A DNA stretch of 28,596 bases. Source: an uncultured Sanguibacteroides sp. GTDB taxonomy: Bacteria > Bacteroidota > Bacteroidia > Bacteroidales > Marinifilaceae. The notes below the pieces were generated by a model. It was given only the letters and a program-made list of their open reading frames with translations. It was not told the origin of the DNA and searched no databases. The stretch covers positions 1 through 28,596 of the forward strand of contig NZ_UQRQ01000031.1 in assembly GCF_900543425.1 (NCBI RefSeq), written 5' to 3'. Shown here piece by piece: positions 16,483 to 22,926 of the stretch (its first letter is position 1; every line of letters begins with the position of its first letter). The translations under genes and the position numbers were made by a program.

Positions 16483-17037
16483 ATTAAACTGACTCATCGT
16501 TTTTCCAATCCCCACAAAAATAAAACTTTTAATAATCTCTCCGCAATGTTCCAGCATCGGAGGCATTTTTTCTTCCTGCTCCTGGGTCCAATGTCCCAAC
16601 ACATAATCGACTTGCCCTCCCCTGGCAAAATCATTACCAATCCCGAAACGCAAACGGGCATAAACCTGAGTACCCAATAATTCGTTAATACTTTTTAAGC
16701 CGTTATGCCCTCCGTCACTCCCCTGTCCTCTCAATCGAATCGTTCCGAAAGGCAAAGCCAGGTCGTCCACGATAACGAGCACATCCGATAATTCGATTTT
16801 TTCTTTCTGCAACCAATAAGCCACCGCTTTTCCGCTCAGGTTCATATAAGTATTCGGCTTCAGTAAAATCAAGGTTCTCCCCTTTACTTTTACCGTAGCC
16901 ACGGCCCCGTAACGCTTATCTTCAAAAACAGCATTGGACGCCTTAGCAAAAGCGTCCAATACTTTAAATCCAATATTATGTCGTGTATTCTGGTACTCGG
17001 GACCTATATTTCCCAATCCCACAATAAGATATTTCAT
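16468..17037 (-). CDS. pth: Peptidyl-tRNA hydrolase
   Basis: Hydrolyses the ester bond of peptidyl-tRNAs released from stalled ribosomes. The protein has 189 residues. Conserved residues are visible: N10 in GLGNIGPEY, catalytic H20 in NTRHNIGF, KPNTYMNLSG, VIVDDLALPFG with the catalytic Asp, and GGHNGLKSI. The gene follows the L25 gene by 16 nt, the common rplY-pth pairing, so the two are very probably one operon. The last 15 bases overlap an AT-rich repeat copy, so the C-terminal residues (FNNCKF) may have been rewritten by it. Confidence 0.97.
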   Translation of the reverse strand: MKYLIVGLGNIGPEYQNTRHNIGFKVLDAFAKASNAVFEDKRYGAVATVKVKGRTLILLKPNTYMNLSGKAVAYWLQKEKIELSDVLVIVDDLALPFGTIRLRGQGSDGGHNGLKSINELLGTQVYARLRFGIGNDFARGGQVDYVLGHWTQEQEEKMPPMLEHCGEIIKSFIFVGIGKTMSQFNNCKF

Positions 17038-17053
17038 CTTGTTTTCTTACAAC

Positions 17054-17626
17054 TTATTTAGCTTCAGACTGTGCAGCTCTTGCAGCTCTTGTTAATTTAA
17101 CCTGAGCAACAACAACACTCTTTGCGTTCACGATCTCGATATGCGGGAAATCCAAATCTTTCACTTTTATAGATTTACCTACGCCCAATTTCTCTACATT
17201 CAAAACGAGTTCATCAGGCATATCCTTCGGAAGAGATTTTACTTTCAACTTACGGCTTACCAATACTAATTTACCACCGGCTTGCACACCCTCGGCAAAA
17301 CCTTCCGTTCTCACGGGCACCTCAATCACAACTGGTTTATCATCAGCTGTTTGATAGAAGTCAATATGCAATACCCGGTCGGTTACAGGATGGAATTGGA
17401 TCTCTCTCATTACGGCATCGTAAGGTTTTCCATCAAGCATCAATTTTACAAGGTACACGTTAGGAGTATATAAAAGCTTTTTTAAGTCACGTTCCATAAC
17501 GGCAAAATGTACGTTAGCTTCACCACCGTAAAGTACACAGGGAACTTTTTCTTCGACTCTCAGAGCTTTTGTCGCTTTTTTTCCTAAATCACTTCTTACT
17601 TCTCCTTTTAATTCAAATACTTGCAT
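17054..17626 (-). CDS. rplY: 50S ribosomal protein L25, TL5/CTC type
   Basis: A 190-residue protein of the long L25 form that binds 5S rRNA through its N-terminal domain. Motifs are LKGEVRSDLGKKATKALRVEEKVPCVLYGG at the start and HPVTDRVLHIDFYQ in the middle, followed by a C-terminal beta domain ending in an Ala/Lys-rich tail (TRAARAAQSEAK). The leader between the promoter and the gene contains a hairpin (see separate entry). It is the first gene of the rplY-pth-S4-DUF4924 unit. Confidence 0.96.
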   Translation of the reverse strand: MQVFELKGEVRSDLGKKATKALRVEEKVPCVLYGGEANVHFAVMERDLKKLLYTPNVYLVKLMLDGKPYDAVMREIQFHPVTDRVLHIDFYQTADDKPVVIEVPVRTEGFAEGVQAGGKLVLVSRKLKVKSLPKDMPDELVLNVEKLGVGKSIKVKDLDFPHIEIVNAKSVVVAQVKLTRAARAAQSEAK

Positions 17627-17669
17627 AATCTTTATTCATATGTGCTACTCAAATGCGAATTAAAGTCCC

Positions 17670-17718
17670 GGGGTTATAGACTATATCCGTATTCCCATTG
17701 CACGATTTTATAAACCCC
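17670..17718 (-). ncRNA. Possible structured mRNA leader of the L25 gene
   Basis: GGGGTTATA (17670-17678) pairs with TATAAACCCC (17709-17718), one bulged A, around a 30-nt loop, within a leader of about 100 nt upstream of the L25 start. Read on the minus strand the stem begins GGGGTTTATA. Ribosomal protein leaders often form such structures for autoregulation, but no known motif is recognised here. Confidence 0.35.
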
Positions 17719-17736
17719 CGCTCTTAAATTTTGCCG

Positions 17737-17767
17737 CAAAGTTAAAGAAATAATGACAAAATACAAA
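17737..17767 (-). promoter_or_regulatory. Bacteroidetes-type promoter of the L25-pth unit
   Basis: On the minus strand TTTG (17767-17764) and TAACTTTG (17744-17737) are spaced by 19 nt, a full match to TTTG-N19-21-TAnnTTTG. Transcription would start near 17730. The rest of the 404-bp interval 17627-18030 is AT-rich and has no gene besides the ferredoxin control region at its right end. Confidence 0.75.
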
Positions 17768-17993
17768 TCCTTTTTCCTTATACCGGCAAAATAATATAGT
17801 ACACACTCAACAACTAAGGTTATCCGATCTTGTTTAACCAATAGATTTTTATAGTATCAAATTCTATTTTTCCTACCACCGATGAACTACAGAACCTTTA
17901 TAAATGCAAAAAATGCAAAGAATAGAACAAATCTAAATTCTATGATTTTGGTCTTTTTATAGTCAAAAAATTTTTTGTTTCAATTATAGATTC

Positions 17994-18001
17994 TAATTTT
18001 G
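17994..18001 (+). promoter_or_regulatory. -7 element TAATTTTG for the ferredoxin gene
   Basis: TAATTTTG matches TAnnTTTG and lies 29 nt before the ferredoxin ATG. The nearest TTTG (17974-17977) is only 16 nt upstream inside a long T tract, so the -33 is uncertain. Confidence 0.45.
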
Positions 18002-18030
18002 CGGCATTATTAACAAATAAATTTATAGAA

Positions 18031-18201
18031 ATGGCTTACGTAATATCCGATGATTGTATTTCTTGTGGAGCATGTGAATCAGAATGCCCGGTTGGAGCAA
18101 TCTCTATGGGTGATGATCACTATCAAATCAATGCTGACGAGTGTATCTCTTGTGGAGCATGTGCAGGTGTATGCCCGGTTGACGCTCCGAAAGAAGCATA
18201 A
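18031..18201 (+). CDS. 2[4Fe-4S] ferredoxin
   Basis: A 56-residue protein too short for many gene finders but fully convincing: it starts MAYVISDDCISCGACESECP and its second half repeats the pattern with DECISCGACAGVCPVDAP. Two CxxCxxCxxxCP motifs bind two [4Fe-4S] clusters, as in clostridial-type ferredoxins that carry electrons for pyruvate:ferredoxin oxidoreductase and hydrogenases in anaerobes. The two halves are clear internal duplicates. It has its own -7 element and a strong terminator, so it is transcribed alone. Confidence 0.97.
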   Translation: MAYVISDDCISCGACESECPVGAISMGDDHYQINADECISCGACAGVCPVDAPKEA

Positions 18202-18219
18202 TCATCATAAAAAAGATCC

Positions 18220-18247
18220 AAAAACCGTCCTAAAGGACGGTTTTTTT
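18220..18247. terminator. Bidirectional Rho-independent terminator
   Basis: AAAACCGTCC (18221-18230) pairs with GGACGGTTTT (18235-18244) around a TAAA loop, with a T run on each strand. It separates the convergent ferredoxin and 5-formyl-THF cyclo-ligase genes and overlaps the last two bases of the latter. Confidence 0.92.
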
Positions 18248-18788
18248 ATGCCTCATGAATCACCTTATCCATTCGCACATCCAATTCATCTACCGGAACA
18301 TTTTCCAGAAATTGGAAATCAAAACATACCCCTACCTTTTTAGCCACCCGTGTCTCTTTTAATATCCGATCGTAGTACCCGCGTCCGCGCCCTAACCGAT
18401 TTCCTTGCGCATCAAAAGCCACACCAGGTACAACGATCAAATCGATGGAAGGATAATCCGTGTATAACTCACCTTGTGGTTCCAATATTCCAAAGCTTTC
18501 CCCGGGAGCAAGAGAATCCACCCCCTTAAACATACGCAATTCCAAAATATCTCCTTTCACGCAAGGCAACAAAATAACCTTCTTCTCCGCCCATTTACAA
18601 ACAAAATCATGCGTATGTACCTCGTCTTCCATAGACCAATACAACAAGACCGTCCCGGCTTGCAGAAAAAAAGGATCTTTTTCCAGCTGTTCCCAAATGG
18701 AGCAGGACATTTTCTTCTTCTCTTCCAAAGTGTAACAGCTCTTTAACTCTTTCATCCGTTTCCGGATTTCTTTTTTTTCTATCATCAT
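18246..18788 (-). CDS. 5-formyltetrahydrofolate cyclo-ligase
   Basis: ATP-dependent conversion of 5-formyl-THF to 5,10-methenyl-THF, a folate salvage step. The protein of 180 residues begins MMIEKKEIRKRMKELKSC; the family's basic N-terminus supports a start at 18788 or 18785 rather than the in-frame ATG at 18860, which would add a hydrophobic stretch not seen in the family. Key motifs are VLLYWSMEDEVHTHDF, the EPQGE segment, LIVVPGVAFDAQGNRLGRGRGYYDR near the C-terminus (ATP and substrate binding), and KVGVCFDFQ. folA and thyA about 6 kb away belong to the same folate cycle but are not in an operon with it. Confidence 0.93.
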   Translation of the reverse strand: MMIEKKEIRKRMKELKSCYTLEEKKKMSCSIWEQLEKDPFFLQAGTVLLYWSMEDEVHTHDFVCKWAEKKVILLPCVKGDILELRMFKGVDSLAPGESFGILEPQGELYTDYPSIDLIVVPGVAFDAQGNRLGRGRGYYDRILKETRVAKKVGVCFDFQFLENVPVDELDVRMDKVIHEA

Positions 18789-18831
18789 AAACTTATACAA
18801 ATTTCTATTCGTTATTTCAGCCCAAAATTCG

Positions 18832-18839
18832 TAAATTTG
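18832..18839 (+). promoter_or_regulatory. Possible -7 element TAAATTTG for nadE
   Basis: TAAATTTG matches TAnnTTTG and would give a leader of about 150 nt before the NAD synthetase start. No TTTG lies at the right spacing. The leader holds an 8-bp inverted repeat, TCCGTTAT (18860-18867) and ATAACGGA (18930-18937). Confidence 0.3.
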
Positions 18840-18997
18840 CCTCAGGAAAACAAAATTCATCCGTTATAAACAGAGAAAATTACCTACGACAGGTATCAAC
18901 GCGAGAAACAGCTAAAAATCTTCATCTTCATAACGGAAAGGATTGGTTCTATAAACTTAAAATAAGTCATGCTACCCGGCAGTTCAATGAAGGAATT

Positions 18998-20581
18998 ATG
19001 AAAATAACAATACCTCAGATCAATTACCATATCGGTGATATACAAAAGAATCAGGCGCTTATATTAAAAGCAATCCAAAAAGCGAAGTCGATGAAAGCAG
19101 ACCTCGTTGTATTTCCGGAACACGCCGTATGCGGGGCTTACCCCCAAGATCTGTTCGAAAAAGAGTATTTTGTAAACGCCTGCCGGATCAGCATCGAGAA
19201 AATTGCCGAGGCCTGCGATTCGATAGCCGCTTTGGTAGGATGCCCGAACCTTGATATAGAAGACGGCATCCTGTACAACGCCAGCTTTTTTATGTATAAT
19301 AAAGAAGTTCGGGGAGGAGCCAACAAAACAATCCTTAGCGATTACGATGTATTTGACGAGAGCCGCTATTTCATTGCCGGAGAAGAAAATACAGCCATCC
19401 GCTATAAAGATCAGAATATCCGGGTCATTTTTGATGAATACGAGGCAGAAAGCATACAAAAGACCGACTCGATCATCATTCACGTCGGAGCGACTCCTTT
19501 CACTACAGAAAGTTATGCTTACCGGAAAGAGGTATTCGCCTCTATGGCTAAAAAGCAAAGAATCCCCGTTATTTCTTTAAACCACGTGGGCGCAAATACT
19601 TCCCTCATATTCGACGGCAACACACTGGTATTTAACGCACAGGGAATCCTTACACACCGGTTAAACGCTTTTGAGGAAGATTTCTTATTGATTGACACCT
19701 TTCAACTGGCAAAGAGCAAGCCTCTCCAGGAAAAATTGCCGGAGAGAATACAATTAATACACGATGCCTTAATTTTAGGAATAAAAGATTACTTCAAAAA
19801 AAATAATTTCACCAAAGCCATATTAGGTCTCTCCGGTGGTATCGATTCGGCTGTCGTTGCCGCCTTGGCTGCAGAAGCCATTGGAAGTGAAAATGTAAAG
19901 GGAATATTAATGCCTTCCTGCTATTCTACGGATCATTCCGTGAAAGATGCCGTAGACTTGGCCAACAACTTACATATGCCTCATGAGACTTTACCCATAA
20001 AAGAGATATACGAATCCTTTTTAAATACTCTAAAACCCGTATTCCAGGATTTGCCCTTCAACGTGGCGGAAGAGAATCTTCAGGCACGTATCAGAGGTTC
20101 TCTGGTCATGGCCATGTCAAATAAATTCGGAAATATCCTATTAAATACATCCAATAAAAGCGAAGCGGCAGTAGGTTACGGAACCCTATACGGAGATTTA
20201 TGCGGTTCTTTATCCGTTCTGGGAGACGTATACAAAACGGAAGTATTCCAACTGGCCCGATTCATTAATCGGGAGCGGGAACTCATTCCGGAAAATACCA
20301 TCTTAAAACCGCCTTCGGCTGAACTTCGGCCCGGGCAAAAAGACCAGGATTCTCTCCCCGACTATCCCACATTGGATGCCATATTAAAATTATACCTGGA
20401 AGAAAACCAGTCCAAACAAGAGATCATCACTCAAGGATTTACCCCGGAGATTGTAGAAAAAACGATCACGATGGTAAACCGGAACGATTACAAAAGGGCA
20501 CAATGTCCTCCCATTTTAAAAGTCAGCAAAAAAGCTTTCGGGAACGGACGTCGTATGCCCCTCACGGCCAAATTATCGTAA
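18998..20581 (+). CDS. nadE: NAD+ synthetase (glutamine-dependent type, glutaminase Cys missing)
   Basis: Final step of NAD synthesis: amidation of deamido-NAD with ATP. The 527-residue protein has an N-terminal nitrilase-type domain (about 1-250) and a C-terminal synthetase domain with the PP-loop SGGIDS (279-284), ILNTSNKSE-like segment LLNTSNKSEAAVGYGTLYGD and a PPSAELRPGQKDQDSLPDY stretch. In the amidase domain E41 (FPEHAVCG) and K110 (NKTILSDYDVFDE) of the Glu-Lys-Cys triad are present, but the nucleophile motif ICED reads IFDE with Phe at 145. If the alignment holds, the domain cannot hydrolyse glutamine and the enzyme would use free ammonia. The Crp/Fnr gene follows by 17 nt. Confidence 0.95.
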   Translation: MKITIPQINYHIGDIQKNQALILKAIQKAKSMKADLVVFPEHAVCGAYPQDLFEKEYFVNACRISIEKIAEACDSIAALVGCPNLDIEDGILYNASFFMYNKEVRGGANKTILSDYDVFDESRYFIAGEENTAIRYKDQNIRVIFDEYEAESIQKTDSIIIHVGATPFTTESYAYRKEVFASMAKKQRIPVISLNHVGANTSLIFDGNTLVFNAQGILTHRLNAFEEDFLLIDTFQLAKSKPLQEKLPERIQLIHDALILGIKDYFKKNNFTKAILGLSGGIDSAVVAALAAEAIGSENVKGILMPSCYSTDHSVKDAVDLANNLHMPHETLPIKEIYESFLNTLKPVFQDLPFNVAEENLQARIRGSLVMAMSNKFGNILLNTSNKSEAAVGYGTLYGDLCGSLSVLGDVYKTEVFQLARFINRERELIPENTILKPPSAELRPGQKDQDSLPDYPTLDAILKLYLEENQSKQEIITQGFTPEIVEKTITMVNRNDYKRAQCPPILKVSKKAFGNGRRMPLTAKLS

Positions 20582-20598
20582 AGTAACCAACAAGACCT

Positions 20599-21318
20599 AT
20601 GAGAACAATTAAAGACAAGGAATTACACGAAAAATATTGCAATATTTGTATCGATAGCCCGAACTCCCTCTTTGCCGATTTGGATGAAAGCAGCAAGAGC
20701 ATCATCCGACAAACCAGCATCTGTAAAAGCTATAAAAAGGGAGACCTGATATACGAGGAAGGAAATAAGCCTTTCGGACTTATTTGTTTGATCACCGGGA
20801 AAGCCAAAATTATCAAAAAAGGAGTTTCGGGGAGAGACCAGATCGTTCGCATGGCCAAACCGGTAGGATTTATCGGCTATCGGGCCTTCTTTGCCGAAGA
20901 AAACCATATTGCCTCAGCGGAAGCCATCGAAGACTCCATCGTATGTATCATGAAAACAGAATTAATCTTCGGGATCGTCCGAAGTAATTCCGATGTAGCC
21001 ATGAACGTGATTCGTGCCTTAGCTACCGACCTCGGTTTTTCCAATCGCCGGACTGTTACCCTTACTCAAAAACATATCCGGGGACGATTGGCCGAATCGT
21101 TATTAGTGTTAAAAGAAACTTACGGATGCGAGGAAGACAACCAAACTCTAAAAGTTTGCCTCTCCCGGGAAGACATTGCCAATCTCTCCAATATGACAAC
21201 CTCCAACGCCATTCGCACGTTATCGAATTTCGCCTCGGAAGGAATAGTGGAGCTAAACGGCAAACAGATTAAGATCACCGACATGGAAGCCCTGGAAAAA
21301 GTCAGTAATTTGGGGTGA
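20599..21318 (+). CDS. Crp/Fnr family transcriptional regulator
   Basis: A 239-residue regulator with an N-terminal cyclic-nucleotide-binding-like sensor domain (about 25-140: YKKGDLIYEEGNKPFGLICLITG) and a C-terminal winged helix (about 160-235) with the recognition helix in LSREDIANLSNMTTSNAIRTLS. C14 and C17 form a CxxC near the N-terminus, and C116 in DSIVCIM aligns with FNR C122, but the FNR C29 equivalent is S23, so a full FNR-type iron-sulfur site is incomplete. It is probably co-transcribed with nadE. The signal it senses is unknown; redox is one option. Confidence 0.9.
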   Translation: MRTIKDKELHEKYCNICIDSPNSLFADLDESSKSIIRQTSICKSYKKGDLIYEEGNKPFGLICLITGKAKIIKKGVSGRDQIVRMAKPVGFIGYRAFFAEENHIASAEAIEDSIVCIMKTELIFGIVRSNSDVAMNVIRALATDLGFSNRRTVTLTQKHIRGRLAESLLVLKETYGCEEDNQTLKVCLSREDIANLSNMTTSNAIRTLSNFASEGIVELNGKQIKITDMEALEKVSNLG

Positions 21319-21331
21319 ATGCGTTTCACCC
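21313..21331 (+). terminator. Weak hairpin after the Crp/Fnr gene
   Basis: GGGTGAA (21313-21319) pairs with TTCACCC (21325-21331) around a 5-nt loop overlapping the stop codon. No T tract follows, so it may be an mRNA 3'-end or processing structure rather than an intrinsic terminator. Confidence 0.3.
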
Positions 21332-21386
21332 TAAATCAGACCGATCTATGCAAGCCGAAGTTCACTCCCCGGCCGATAATCCGCCT

Positions 21387-21467
21387 CTATTCCACCCTCA
21401 CCCATTTTACGGCATCAGCTACAATAGGCTCACCCCAAATACTCGGATTATCCTCTATCCCATCAAA
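21387..21467 (-). pseudogene. Possible protein C-terminus remnant after recX
   Basis: Directly after the recX TGA and in the same frame, 26 sense codons run to a TAG at 21389-21387. The encoded end includes NPSIWGEPIVADAVKWV, which looks like the C-terminus of a secreted beta-sandwich domain of the xanthan-lyase or amidase type, not like RecX. It may be a fossil of a deleted gene or chance. The rest of the 21319-21467 spacer shows nothing else. Confidence 0.3.
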
Positions 21468-21917
21468 TCAAAGTCGCTTTAGGCAACGAGCTACGACCTC
21501 GTAACTAAATCCCCGGGCAAGGGCATAACGGAAAAGTTTAGCTTTACGCTTACGGGAATCCTCTTCTTTCAGGCTTCGGCTCTTTTGTTTCAGCAAGGAG
21601 ATACATACTTCATCATAGTCCTCTTCGGGTAAAGCCCTCAAGGCCTCGGCAACGATATAGTCCGGAATCTGTTTTTGCCGAAGCATCAGTTCTATCTTCA
21701 ATTTTCCCCAACGGTTAAACCGAAATTTATCCTTCGCGTAAGCCCGGGCATAACGTTCGTCATCGACAAAATGATTTTTTACCAGAAAAGCCATAACTTC
21801 CGCAATATCCTTTTCAGACAACTCCCAACGTTGCAATTTCACGGTAATATCGAAACGACAATACTCTTTTTTACTACATTGAGCCGCAATTATTTGTAAA
21901 GCCTTTTTTACATCCAT
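21468..21917 (-). CDS. recX: RecX family regulatory protein
   Basis: Inhibitor or modulator of RecA filament growth. The protein of 149 residues is helical and shows the family repeats: ALQIIAAQCSKKEYCRFDITVKLQRW, then VMAFLVKNHFVDDERYARAYAKDKFRFNRWGKLKIELMLRQKQI and a third unit ending GFSYEVVARCLKRL. VDDERYARAY is the diagnostic RecX motif. recA is not in the window. The gene lies downstream of no close partner; prmC upstream is separated by 48 nt on the same strand and read toward it. Confidence 0.92.
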   Translation of the reverse strand: MDVKKALQIIAAQCSKKEYCRFDITVKLQRWELSEKDIAEVMAFLVKNHFVDDERYARAYAKDKFRFNRWGKLKIELMLRQKQIPDYIVAEALRALPEEDYDEVCISLLKQKSRSLKEEDSRKRKAKLFRYALARGFSYEVVARCLKRL

Positions 21918-21965
21918 CGTCCTAATTCTAAAACCCGATCTTGTTATCCATTGAAATTTTACAGA

Positions 21966-22817
21966 TTACATCATTTTTGCCGACAGTATCCTGTCTTTAC
22001 CGTGTATATCCTGTTCTATCTTTACCTCCCCGTATCCCATTTCCGACAGCAAACTCACCATCTCATCTCCCATAGCTTCGTTTATCTCGAAAAAGAGAGT
22101 TCCTCCCGATCTCAGGTGGGATTTAGCAAAATCGGCAATCGTACGGTAAAACAGCAAGGGATCTTCATCCGATACAAAAAGAGCCCGTCCCGGCTCAAAC
22201 TTCAATACGCGATCGTGCATAAATCGCTGTTCCGAAAAACGAACATAGGGAGGATTACTCACGATCACATCATAAACAGGCCACTCCTCTTCTTTCCAAC
22301 GCAGTATATCCCGCACGTAAAAATCAACGGTTACCCCATTTATCCGGGCATTCTCTTTTGCTTGCCGGACAGCTTCCGGGGAGATATCGACACCCTCCGC
22401 TTGCAAACCTCCCACCTGCTTTGCCAAAGCAATAGCAATACACCCGCTCCCCGTCCCTATATCCAAAAGCCGGGCAGGAGCAGAAAGTCCGGAATCGATC
22501 ACCCGTATAACCAACTCCTCTGTTTCCGGACGAGGAATTAACGTATTTTCATTTAATTTAAGGCACAACCCGGAAAACTCCGTTTCGCCCAAAATATACT
22601 GAATCGGCCGATCCGTTTTCAACTCTTCCAGTATTTGTAAAAATTTATTGATAAAGCTTTTATCTAATTGTTCGTGTTTTCTCAGATGGATTTCTATATT
22701 TGTATAATGCAAAGTATATTGAAAAATAAGTGAACAAAGAGAGCGGATTTCTCTCTCTTCATAAGTATCTTTTAATACTTGAAATGCGTATTGTTGTAAA
22801 TCAAATATGGTATTCAT
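21966..22817 (-). CDS. prmC: Peptide chain release factor N5-glutamine methyltransferase
   Basis: Methylates the Gln of the GGQ motif in release factors RF1 and RF2. The 283-residue protein has an N-terminal helical domain (residues 1-80), PIQYILGETEFSG, LIPRPETEELV, SAM-binding LLDIGTGSGCIAIALA and the catalytic NPPY (188-191). The in-frame ATG at 23009 would add a hydrophobic, low-complexity extension into the cls promoter region, so ATG 22817 (MNTIFDLQQYAF) is preferred. A -7 element TATCTTTG ends only 4 nt before this ATG (see finding). recX lies downstream. Confidence 0.95.
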   Translation of the reverse strand: MNTIFDLQQYAFQVLKDTYEEREIRSLCSLIFQYTLHYTNIEIHLRKHEQLDKSFINKFLQILEELKTDRPIQYILGETEFSGLCLKLNENTLIPRPETEELVIRVIDSGLSAPARLLDIGTGSGCIAIALAKQVGGLQAEGVDISPEAVRQAKENARINGVTVDFYVRDILRWKEEEWPVYDVIVSNPPYVRFSEQRFMHDRVLKFEPGRALFVSDEDPLLFYRTIADFAKSHLRSGGTLFFEINEAMGDEMVSLLSEMGYGEVKIEQDIHGKDRILSAKMM

Positions 22818-22821
22818 AAGG

Positions 22822-22829
22822 CAAAGATA
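22822..22829 (-). promoter_or_regulatory. -7 element TATCTTTG next to the prmC start
   Basis: On the minus strand 22829-22822 reads TATCTTTG, followed by CCTT and then ATG. A transcript started at the normal distance would have almost no leader. The -33 is not recognisable. Confidence 0.4.
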
Positions 22830-22918
22830 ACAAAATTGAACACGAGAAAATTTGAAAATCAGAAAATATACAGGAAGACAAACATGTTTATAAAATAACA
22901 AAATTGAAAAAACGAGAA
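22827..22918. repeat. Direct repeat in the prmC-cls spacer
   Basis: ATAACAAAATTGAA followed by an ACGAGAA end occurs at 22827-22848 and again at 22895-22918, 68 bp apart, with small differences between the copies. It lies upstream of cls and may be a duplicated control site or a slippage product. Confidence 0.4.
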
Positions 22919-22926
22919 GTATTAGC

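Noticed and set aside
17627..18030. tRNA or small RNA gene in the largest internal noncoding gap
   Set aside because: No cloverleaf, no CCA-type end and no second promoter-terminator pair; the gap is explained by two opposed promoters and the L25 leader.
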